In this document: piece by piece, positions 10,601 to 22,600 of the stretch
Numbering within the stretch: position 1 is the stretch's first letter
Layout of the letters: each line of letters starts with the position of its first letter
DNA from: Nematopogon swammerdamellus
Taxonomy: Eukaryota; Arthropoda; Insecta; Lepidoptera; Adelidae
Direction: 5' to 3'
NCBI GenBank assembly: GCA_946902875.1
Contig: OX336342.1
Location: 16,299,523 to 16,363,522, forward strand
DNA length: 64,000 nucleotides
Program-made: the position numbers and the translations under genes
The notes under the pieces: generated by a model
Database searches by the model: none
Told to the model about the DNA's origin: nothing
What the model saw: the letters and a program-made list of their open reading frames with translations, nothing else

Positions 10601-13600
10601 ACAAATAGTTACAAAGCAAATAAGTACTTAAATTTTAAAACTAAACATATGATATGATAATGCACAACAAATTTATGTTCTAGACGTATGATTGGTAAAG
10701 ATACTTAAGTAATCAAACAAAAATATTCAGTAAACAGACGGACAGACCAACAGACAGACAGACAGACACACAGAATTGAAATATTGATAAGATGCGTTTA
10801 CATAGGTACCTAAGTATAAAACTTTAGTCATTTTGGAAGAATTTTTTTACACTTAATTTAAACACATTATCCGATTCTAAGTCTCTTATCTCTTTTGGTA
10901 GTTTATTAAAAAGTTGTGCGCCATCGAAAATCATGTTTGTTTTGCCATAATTCGTTCTGACTGTTGGAATGCGTATCATAACATTTTTGGAATCACCATC
11001 ATAACATTTTTCTCAGTGTACGTTGACACTTGCGCCAGGCGACTAGGTAATAATCATGTATTCATAGCTGTCAAGTTTTCCTAATCAATAAATAAATACA
11101 CCAATAAAGAGCGGTCAAGTGCGAGTCGAACTCGCGCACCCAGCTTCCGTACCGGTCGTGCTATTTCATCATACCTACTCTTTGTATTTTATCAACGGGT
11201 GACTAGCATAGAATGAGCAAAAAGAGCACATAGAGCTATGCGTTTGTTTTCATGTGAGCCTGTTTGTGATGGATGACTAAAAGCTGTCTATGTTCCACGT
11301 CAATGTTGGAGAAAATTAATGCCATCAATGGCAGCGAAATCTCGCGTTGTAGGGACTTGCGTCAGCAAAAACAAAATAAGTGGTACATACATACAGTCGA
11401 GCTTTCGAAAGAGACAATCCGATTGTAGAGCGTCGTCTCTCTCGCACAGAGACATGCGAGTTCGTGCGACGTACGTATGCTAGAAAAAAAAAAGTTATAA
11501 AAAACTAAAACCCGACTACGTAAAAGCTAATTATGAAAATCGTTTAAATAAAAAAAAATAGTTATGAAAAACTAAAACCCGGCTACGAAAAAGCAAATTA
11601 TGAAAATAGTTTAACTTTAACTAAAAATAACAAAATAATGTTTTCCATATAATTTATCAGATACAGCAATTCTCTTTTTACATTGATTCTACCTTAGCAC
11701 TAACTCTATAAATTTTGATAAATTTATTATTTTTAACGTTCTAAATATAGAGCCGTGGTCGGGCGTTCTTCGTTCAACAAGACAAGTGAGGCCGTCGTCG
11801 TGCATTATTAGAGCGCGGAACTTAGGACGGCCATCGCCATTGTGTCATACTGGCATCTTTTTGTAAGATCAGTCAGAGCCAATCTAAATTTATTATAAGT
11901 AGATACATAGGTAAATACCGAACGTCAACGGCTATAATGCACAACGACGGTCTCACTTGTCTTGTTGAACGAAGAACGCCCGACCACGGCTCTATATTTA
12001 GAACGTTAAAAATAATAAATTTATCAAAATTTATAGAGTTAGTGCTAAGGTAGAATCAATGTAAAAAGAGAATTGCTGTATCTGATAAATTATATGGAAA
12101 ACATTATTTTGTTATTTTTAGTTAAAGTTAAACTATTTTCATAATTTGCTTTTTCGTAGCCGGGTTTTAGTTTTTCATAACTATTTTTTTTTATTTAAAC
12201 GATTTTCATAATTAGCTTTTACGTAGTCGGGTTTTAGTTTTTTATAACTTTTTTTTTATTTTAGGCTTTTTTAAAAACTGTTTGCATACTTTAAATGTTG
12301 TATGTAACTCGTATATTGATTTTTTTTTATGGAATCTGACACATCACCTACAGGCTACAACATCCGTGATGTCAGCCCATAACACCGGGTGAACTTGGTG
12401 CCACGTCAGTGCTTCCCTTCGGTCGTACCGGCTACACTAAATACATAGCCGTTTCTACCGACCTTTCATTCAGTGCGGTGCGGTGGTACCAACACGGGCG
12501 GGTTAAATAAACCCTACCACCTAGTAATATAAGAAGGAAGTCATATCCCTTAGTCGCCTTTTACGGCATACACGGGGAGAGATACAGTGGGGCTATTCTT
12601 TTATATAAGTACCGGCCCCACACGGTACAAAATTTATACTATCCGTCCGTTTATTTGTCGTGATCTCTATTTGAAACTAAAGTTTTCTGCAAATAGCGCA
12701 TGAGTGAGTACCTACATATATATACAAATTATGTATAGTTGAACGATGTATAGTCTTGAAGTAAAATGAAAAGTCAGTCAGAGCAAGACCGAAGACTGAG
12801 CTGTGTAAGTACACGATTTTCTTTGTCTATGTAAGTAAATATATCTGGTTGGGGTGAAGCGGATTCGGGAAGTAAGTAAACCAATCAGTTCAAGGCCGAA
12901 GACCGAGGGCGGTTTCAGGTTGTACATAGTTGAATAATGTACTCACTCGAAGCAGGTAAGCCACTAAGGCGAGGCCAAAGCTACTGATATTATTTTTATA
13001 GTAAGCGCGACATGTGGCGCCGAGCCACCCATAAGGTGTCTAGCGATGCCCATGGACATTCGGTAGCATGCGGAGGCTACGAATGCCATGCCGGCCTGAC
13101 AGGTGCCCAGGTTGAAGGACCCGAAACTGTACTTGGGGGAAAATATTTCTCTCTGTTTGTATTTCAACAGGCTCTGATTTAGCTATGTATCCCTACGGAG
13201 TTGCAGTGGTTTTAGATCGCGGGACATTTGGGAGTCACCTACTATTCGCACGGCTCGACGCTGGATCGAGTCCAGAGGCGCTAGCTCGTATTTGACTGAG
13301 CCATCCCATAGGCATGCCCATAGGTGCGAGCAGTACCCCAAGCAGGACCGAATCTGCGATTTATACGGCCTTGCCCTCGATGTCACGCCGGAAGTTTAGA
13401 TCGTGCGAAAATTCGACTCGGAGGACCCCGAGGTGGTCGCAAAATTTAAGTGACGTGCCTTGGTAGGAAGGAGCTGGTGTGATGCCGCTCTCTTTGCACT
13501 GAACGCGCAAACTTGTATCTTGGAGGTATTTAACTTGACCAACTTGCTACGGCCCATTCGGAAATAGAGCCGAGTGTTTGCTCAAGTTCAGACGCAAGTC

Positions 13601-16600
13601 TTCGCCTGTTCTCATCCACATCCCGCGTAGTTGAAGGGTAACTGGTGTAGAACCCGTGTTCCGTACTCTCGTATGCATAACAATGATATGTTGCCCCCTG
13701 AATGCTACGCCCACGCCTTCAACGTTAGCAAGGCTCAGTGCTGCGCATTATCTGCGAAGGTCGATTTGAAGGTCCTTTTGCTTTCCAAGCCAGTTTCTAA
13801 GTCAGCGTCATACCTGTCTGGAAGCACCTGAACGTCCTGGGCACCGCCATTTCCAAAGACGTAGGTTTCCGGCAACTAATCGAGTCTAGGGCTAAAACTG
13901 CACCCAGAAAATTGGGAATACTTTTCCGCAATCGGCGGTTCTTCTCTTCCACAATATCCCGCTTAGCTGAAGGGTAACTTGCATCCGAAAATATTGTAGG
14001 TATTAGGTATATTTAATGTACCTACCTTTTTTTTTTTTATGGAAACTTGACACGGTTGGTTACATCACCTACAAAATCCGTGATGTCAGCCCATAACACC
14101 GGGTGCCATGTCAGTGCTTCCCTTCATTTCGCGCCGGCTACACTGAACTGGACGGAAAACACGAACTATTTACATAGCCGTTTCGACCGACGTTTCGCTC
14201 AGTGCGGTGGTAACAACCCGGCCGGGATAAACCCTACCACCTAGTAAGGTAAGAAGGGAAGGGACCTACAGTTTAACGTGGTATCCGAACCACGGTCAGC
14301 CTCCAACAGTCGGGCGGTCATCCATCCAATAACTGACCGCACCATTAAGCTGCCGAGGCTGGCGATCCCTTAGTCGACTTTTACGACATGCGAGGGGGAG
14401 AGATGCAGTGGGGCTATTCTTTTTAAGTACCGACCCCACACGGTACACCTACGCTACATATTATGCTTACACTAGGTACATGGGCATTTAATACCAATTT
14501 ATTTTAGCATAGTACTGTATCTAATAATAATATTATATATCTATGTATATAAAATTTGCGGTAGATCAGTGAGTAAGTATGTAGCAAAGAGTTTTACAAA
14601 CTCTTTGGTATGTAGGTATATTACCAACAATACCACGTCGCTTCTTCGCGTCGCGTCGTCGCGTGTCGTCGTCGCGCGTCATTGGTGTATGTAACGTATC
14701 GAAACCGCGGGGGCGCGCGGCGCGGTGCGCGGGCGACTAGGCTTCATCGGGAATAATCGCTATTAATACATGCGCCACACATTTTGCTCTATTTCTCTGT
14801 ACACATAAGTTTAATAGATAGCAAAGTATATATTTTCGGAATCGTAATTTAATTATCTTTAATTTGATACCCCACTCAATATATTTTGAAAAACTAATTT
14901 GACATTTTGAGGCCGTGCGTCCGCCATTTTTGAATTTTGAAAATTGTTATATAGCCTATGACACTCCCGTGAATAAGACAAATCCAATAGCACAAGAATT
15001 ATTCAAATCGGCCCAGTACTTTAGGCTGTAGAGTGGAATATAGATAGTCACATACATACATACATACATACATACATACATACACGCCAAACTCATAACC
15101 CTTCCTTTTTTGGCTTCGCCGTAGTCGGGTAATAAGACGTGGACGCAAAAATGGATTGGCTGCATATTACTGCATAATATCTAAAACAGCGTAAGTGATC
15201 GAGATAGAGAACGGAGAAAGACGGTTACATGACATAATGTGATACGTATAGGAGATACAACGATTGGTACGTTCCCAATGTCCCACTGCAGTAATTTACC
15301 TATACATAGACATCCGCTTTTAAACACACATACTACAGCAAAAGTGTCGTGACGGTCGAAGTCTTACACTTTTTTCGGCCTCGCTCTCATTCGCCAAGGG
15401 TCTGGAGCGAAACGTGCGATAAGGAACTTCTTTCCAATTAGAAATAAGTGCAAAGTGTTTCCCATTCGGTCATACAAAGTCATTAATACTCGCATTAATC
15501 CAAATCCGAAATCATTAATCCATGGACCCATGCAATCCATCCAATCGTCACAGAGCCTGGCAGACCGATCGACTGAAAATAAAGCTAATCCAACACTGAC
15601 AGAAAAAGTGACCCCATAGGTACCTAACGTAATCATTATTAATTAATTGTGATCCATCCACATATTAATTTACTTATACGAGTATGTAGATGGATTGACG
15701 GGCTCAGTTCTACTAGGTATTTTGAAACGTGTATCTTCAAGCCAGCCAGAGCTTAAGCAAATAGTGCCAGCTTTCACACAACAAGAGAGCCCTACCGTGA
15801 TTTCATTCCACAAAGATGAATTATCTAAATGTGTGGGTGCAAAGAAAGCTTGTTTAGGTTGTGCGTAGGAATTAATAGAACTAAAGTAGCTTATATTTTT
15901 ATTATCTGGATGCCTAAAACCTTTCTAAGTATGTGCAAATTTTGGTTTGAATTCTAGAATTATATCAGAGTTACCTACGCTGCATTTGCAAAATAATAAA
16001 AACGATTGATTGATGAAAAGGGGACATATTTGCATTGAATTGTCGAGGCTTGAAGCCCGCGCTAGACTGATCAACTGATCTTCCGTCCAGGGGCCGAGGG
16101 CCGGAGACCGTTCGTCGATGTCCGTAGGTTATATTTTTACCATCCAACCTTGGTTGTTGCTACAGTCCTTGGGACGAAGAAAGTCCCAGATGATGGAATA
16201 ATACGTTCTTGTAAAAATTTTCAATTATTTTCTTACTGCACTTTTGTTATATTTTTCATGGAGGAGCAACGCATTTATAGTTTAGGTTCTTACGTAACAG
16301 AAGACAGGGAGGTGGGAGGAGTGGTAGGGGGAAAGGAGAAGTCGGCAGCCGGGATAGGGGATGGGGGTTCAGTGTCAGCGCTGCCGATAATGAATTCACA
16401 CGCTCCATTAATCACCAGCAGCCGCGCCGCAAAAATGTTGTAATTAAATTACTTTGCAACTATGTAGGTGTATTCGCATGTCTCTTTATGTGTGCCGCTG
16501 ACATTTTTCCTCCTCCGATGAATGGTGGAAGTTGGAAGTTTCAGCGATGCGGTGAGTAAACATTTTAATCTAGTTGTGCAATCGGGTAACTGTACTGTAC

Positions 16601-19600
16601 AAAGTTAGTGTTAATGGCAAAGTTCTGCAGCTCCCACTTTTAGAACAGACACCGTATGACTTATAGGAAGGTAGATACTGTTTGGCAGTACATTTATTGA
16701 ACAAGTGCCATTATAAGTTTCACTTCATCGTTAAAGTTTTTTATTTTCTAGTATTAGCAGTAATATTTTGAGATATATACACTTTTTAATTGAACTAAAT
16801 TTATTGTTTCAATAAAAACTAAAAAACTAATACGCTAAAACTAATCTATTTTAAATCAATCAGCTTTACTCACGGTTCCACTCCGATTGACTGTCTAACA
16901 ACCACGGTAATTTAAGAACCCATATAAAACAAATCTAAAATTAATATTAAGAAAACCTACAAAAAAAAATATTCTGAAAAGTCCGCCGAAGCCCCATCTC
17001 TGCCGACGCCAAGCTTACCCAGCACGCTCGCCGCGTTACCCCTCTGAATTTCCATACTTTGGAACGGCGCGCGGCGGTCGCCAGTCCTCTCCGCGAGAAA
17101 CTTTCCCAGTTTCTCCGTGAAAACCTTGGTTTCAGACACGTTTCAGACGACAATGGTCCCAGATTTTGTTTGACCGTCGTCTGTTTGTTCATCTTAAACT
17201 CAATTATTAATTTAACATTTTGGGAAAATTGCTGCACTTACATGCATAAAACCATATTATGTTTTGTACATCGGATTCCTCGGAAGTAAGCGACGACGCG
17301 GCACAAAAGGCCACTAAAGTAACAAGCAATGCTCTCAACGCTCGCTGCGTCAGGCGGGCGCACCTTCCCGTCGTCGTCGCAACGAACAATCGAGTGCAGG
17401 CTTAGCTGCTCGCCTAGGCACGTGTGAGTGAATGGAGCTAATGGTCTAGCTAGGAGAAGCCGAGTTGACTGCGAAGGCGGTAGCACTTGTCTGGTTGCTT
17501 ACCACCCCCTTTTCTTAGCTACACTACACGAGGCCGCCCACATCCCAATACATAAAGCCAATACATATTACATTTGCGAAAATTTCATCACGATTCGTCG
17601 CGACAATGTGTAGGTGGCGACGGAGCTTTAGTTTTTCGGAAATATAAATATTTCTGTCGAAAATACGACGATGATGACGACGCGACGATGACGTTACGAT
17701 CAAGTCAATGGCATCTACAAGAAGTCAACTACGAAAGTGTGCAACTGTTTTTTAATAATATCTCTGATTAAGTACTGGCCAAGATTAATTACACTCTTCC
17801 CCTCCAGGTGGGACGACGACATAAAGTACGTCGGAGGCAATCAGTGGTTTCGTACCGGTGAAGGCCGGGAGGACTGGAATCTGGAGAGGCGTATGTCCAG
17901 AAGTGGACACATAAACGCTGACTAACTGACTACCTATACTTTCGACCGTTCGATATTTGCTATTTTAAGTTTCACTTTGTCCAACTAATTTAATCATCAC
18001 GAAAGTGCAAAAATTGCAAAACACGGGAAAATAGCGTCGCAAAAACGTATTTTTCATACACACGTACACACATACCACACGCTGTATCCCGACAATTGGG
18101 GTAAGCAGAGTAATCGTTGTTTTGCTGCAAGGACTCTCGTACATTACAGCATTACATCGACCACCACGTTTAGCAAAGTATTATAACTTATAACAAAGGA
18201 TCGCAGTAAGTAAGCATGAGTCGCTGGAAGGACATGCCAAGGTGAGAGGTGGCTAGCCTGTCGCCCTTTAGCACGGCATCTTTTCTTTATCCCTTAGTCG
18301 CACATGCACGGGGAGAGATTGAGTAAATGTAATGTCGACTTAAGGGCGAGGTTCCGAAGTCCGGTCCTCCTGGGGGAGCGATACCCATTTCCTGCGAGTG
18401 CCGAAGTGGGGGCATTAACTGTTTCATCTAGTTAATGTTTTCGCCGCCAATAGAGTCCCTTGCGCGAATGTTTGTACACGCAATATTGTTCGCGAAATCA
18501 ATTCGATTTATATTGTTGGTGAACGCGATCGGGCCCTGTGCGATAGATAGCCTTTTTAGGGTTACGTCACAAAATGCGAAAAAGGGGACCCTTATGGGAT
18601 CATTGTGGCGTCTGTCTGTCTGTATATCCGTCTGTCGGTCACACGCAGGACCTGATGCCATAAAACGTAGATTTTTTAAAATAAATCGAGTATTGTGTCA
18701 TTTAATAGGTATTGTTCAGGCTATTTCAAAAATATATAAGTTATATATAACATGGCTAGAATTACTAAGTTTGCTTTAACAAATATTTCGGTTGAAAGTA
18801 TATACATAAATATATCCCCTGCCCAACTGGACAGGTGATGCACTCCTACACAATCGACCTACCACGGATGCGCTCCAACCGATTCTGGGGTAATTTATTC
18901 TCAGAACCGGAAAAATATGGAACGCACTCCCTGCCCTACTATTGCCTCCCAAGTACAGCCTGGAGTTTTTCAAAAGGGACGTGAAAAGGCTTCTGGCAGG
19001 CCGGCATGGCATTCGGAATCACCTTGCATCACAGAATGCCCATGGGCATACCTTGTAGTGTAGGTGTAACGTTGCCACATGTCGCGCATTCCATAAAAAA
19101 CCGGCCAAGTGCGAGTCGGACTCGCGCACCGAGGTTTCCGCACCACAAAAAAAACAATTAAAAAAACACGTTTCTTGTATGGGAAACCCTCTTAATTTTT
19201 TACTTTTTTAATTTTTTTATTATTTGTTGTTATATCCGCCATAATAACACATATTCTGTGAAAAGGCACAAGGCTACCTATTACGGTTCTAGAGATACAG
19301 CCCTCGGTCAGACAGACGGACGGACAGACGAACAGACAGACGGACGGACAGACAGACGGCGTACGGGATACGGAAACCTAAAAAAAGTATTAACATCCAT
19401 GGCAGGTAATTGTCGCTCGAAAATGATGCGGTTAATTCGCAACCTCCCCTTCCACTAGAACTTATATACTTATTCAACGACGCTTTTAGTCGAATTTCAA
19501 AGCGTCAAAGTTATTGGGCGAGGGTAAATGATTTGTGCTTCTTTGAAGTTCTCTTAAGGGAAATTAAGATACAAAACAGCAAAGCAGGCGTCAACGTTTG

Positions 19601-22600
19601 AGTGAAATACTTTATCTCTACTTCTTTGATTATAATAACTCAAAACTCGGTATTTCAAAATCGACAAGCAGCAAACAACAGCGAGGGCTATTTATAGCCA
19701 GACTCGAAACAACGACAGTGAGCCGAGCAAAGTTTGAAACGCCTACAGTACAGTTAAAAGCGAAGCTCAAAGTGCCGCTTCCAGAACGAAGGCTGAAAGA
19801 AGCGAAATACGTCTCCTTAAATATTTCTGAGAGCTTTCGCAAAGACGGACAAAGCTTTGTGTGTGTAGCACGGTAGCAAGTATGATGGTTGACGGAAGCA
19901 TTCTTGAGCATTGAACGTGTTACTCCACAATTTATGATGACCCAAAGGCTTCGAAAGTAGAACTGTCATTGTTGTATTTATTCACTAGCTTTTGCCCGCG
20001 GCTTCGCTCGCGTGAGATTGGTATTAAAAAAGAAAAAAAGTGAGTAAGACCGCTACCGTACCTTTATTTCGGCGCGCGAAACAATTCGGTTTGTATGAGA
20101 GCCACATCTTAGCGTAACCGGAACTGAATTTTATTTAGCACTAGCTGTGCCCGCGGCTCCGCCCGCTGTCATATTTGACTTCTCTGCTAACCTCATAAGC
20201 CATTTAGCGTGATAGTAAGTAGCCTATAGTTGATGGGAAGAATCAAGCTATCCGTAGATTTTTTTTTATTAAAATCGGTTCAGTGGTTCTCGAGTTATAA
20301 GCGGACAGACAGACATACATACATACATACATACATACAGACAGAAAGCAGACGTTGGATTTTATTAAAGGTAAGGATATCCTGTGTCCCGTGTAGTTAA
20401 ATGGGCTTGTACCAAGTTTTCATCGAATTCGGATGATCGGTTTAAGAGTTATGGAGGAACATACAAACATACATACAGACAAGATTTCTAAAAAAGGTCA
20501 ATTTAGTTTTAGTATCATACATAGAGTCTACAAACGCAATATCTCATCAAACAAAGTAACTTACTCCATGACCATCACTTACAGATTTATTATTAGTGCT
20601 GATATTGATGATATTGATTTAGAAAATCTACAGCTTAACCATACAATAATGAATAAGTGAATTATCTTCTACAATTACAGAATTGCCTTGAAAGCTAATC
20701 TATTTTTTATTCAACCTGAATTCTTATATTATATGCAATTTAAATTAAGTCTATGTGGAGGTGAGTGTTAGTGTGGGTGTAGTGTGTGAGGGTGAGTTTA
20801 AAGTTGTTGAGTTTAAAGCGAGCTTAAAGTCATTCAATCATAACATATCATGCAATTTTCAAAGTCAAATATTGACTTCGCCTCCAATATAATCCATACT
20901 TGCAATCAAGAACGAATGTTCTTGCTCGCAATTTACATTAGTCGAGAGGCATTGACGAACATACTCAAGTTCACAAGTGTGAGAGCTTTTATAATGACCG
21001 CACCGGGTCGAAGAGTTGGTGCATTTTCTATTCTTTTCAATTCTCTGATGATGGTCCGAATGTACCCACAACATGTTTATTCAAGCTAGAAACTCATTGG
21101 GCCCACGTACGCTACGCACGCGTACGTGGGCGCGTCTGTCTCCATACATTTTTTATGGAAGAGTGCAGCACGCAGTGTGTCGCGTAGCGTAGGGTGGCGT
21201 GGGCGCAATGAAACTGCGTGGTGAACTCTTCCATATAAAATGTATGGAGACCGACGCGCCCAGATTCGCGTGTGTGGCGTACGTGGGCCCAATGAGTTTC
21301 TAGCTCAGTCTACTCTAGCTTTCAGTGGTTCGTTGCACTAAGGATTAACGCGGAGCTTTAAACGAAAATGCTGCTGCCTCGGGCGAGCTAGCAACGACAC
21401 TGCAAGCGAGCGGAGCTTCGTCTCTGGCTGGATATTCGAGTCTGGGATGACATTATTCGTAGCCCAGCTTTGTTTTACTTTGCACTTACGTGCCACCGAC
21501 CTGCACAACACTGCTCAGATTTATTTTGTTTTTAAGTGGGATTTATTTGGATGTAGGTAATCCGGTATGGGTGTCTGATTCCGGGCCAGAGCACATGCTC
21601 CGCCCGGCCAATATCGCCACCAAAAAGAAAGGTGCCATAGCGGAGATTTCCCGTTGAGTTGCTGGATATTCTGAACTAGAGGAGAACACAGCCGAGACTG
21701 CTATGCGGCCGATCTTTCGTCCGGTATCATGGTGGTGCCAACCGGTGGCGGTTTCCAAACGTATGGTTTGTATGTGCAAAGAAAATAATATAAATAAAAA
21801 TAGTTTTGTACGTGTATGTTGGTTATGCACAGATGTGCAACTAGGTATCTAAGCTGCTTTAAATATCTAAATACATAGATGGCTTCCTGTGTGTCAATAA
21901 AAAAAATTCCATAATGTGTACCAACAGACAAACCAATAAAATTACAGAAAGTGTTCTGCCAGCCAGCGATATGCCAGCACAATAATGTACGATATTACAA
22001 GTAAAATAGGTATACCTATAATTCACTGAAAGTCTCTAGCTTCACTTTGCTTGTAGGTACCTAAATTGTACTTCGTATCTGTGTCGGCGGGGATCGCAAA
22101 GTTGTGCTGTCTTTGTTTTCCTCCCTATTTTCATTTTCCACAAATTTAATTGAAGATAACTTGAAAAAGAAAATCAATGTTTTCCGAACTAATATCATGC
22201 ATGAAACACCTTTTTTCTTTCTTCTTAGTGCAGGCAGCTAAAGTCGTGGGAAGAAACGCTAAATTTGTATTTGATATCATTAATCACTAGGTGTTCACAA
22301 CACTGTGAGAACAAACATTCAAATAAACCAACTGAACTCTCCAGATGTCAAAAGGTCAAAAGCAAATGAGGGCAAAAATGTCGATTGAAACTGTCAATAT
22401 AAATATACTTAAACTCACGAGTTCACCTACTAACTAAATCTTTTTCAGGGTGCTGCACTGTAATGTAGGTAACATTACAGTGCAGCACCCTGAAAAAGTC
22501 TAAGTGTATTCATTCAGATTCCGGAGTCTATAGAAGAAGAAATTATAAACTTGGGTAGGTAGGTACCTATCTGCTTTACTTTACTGCACAAATAAAGCTT

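Larger units (their letters stand above)
7838..15132. repeat. Left arm of giant inverted repeat (7,295 bp)
   Basis: This segment is the reverse complement of 25236-32530. Matching positions always add to 40368. Eight open frames lying in the arm recur with identical translations on the opposite strand of the other arm. It starts 100 bases after the Cow exon 1 donor: at 7838 GCCTCTGCCT pairs with the other arm, but 7837 does not. It ends at 15132, where GTAGTCGGGTAA stops matching. It carries three SINE copies, LINE remnants and a smaller inverted repeat. Confidence 0.95.

Noticed and set aside
14047..14244. 65-codon frames repeated in both arms as a duplicated gene
   Set aside because: They lie inside SINE copies, including the head and body of the SINE, and mean nothing as protein.
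15050..15084. CRISPR-like or regulatory array at the regular CATA repeats
   Set aside because: It is a simple tetranucleotide microsatellite without spacers.
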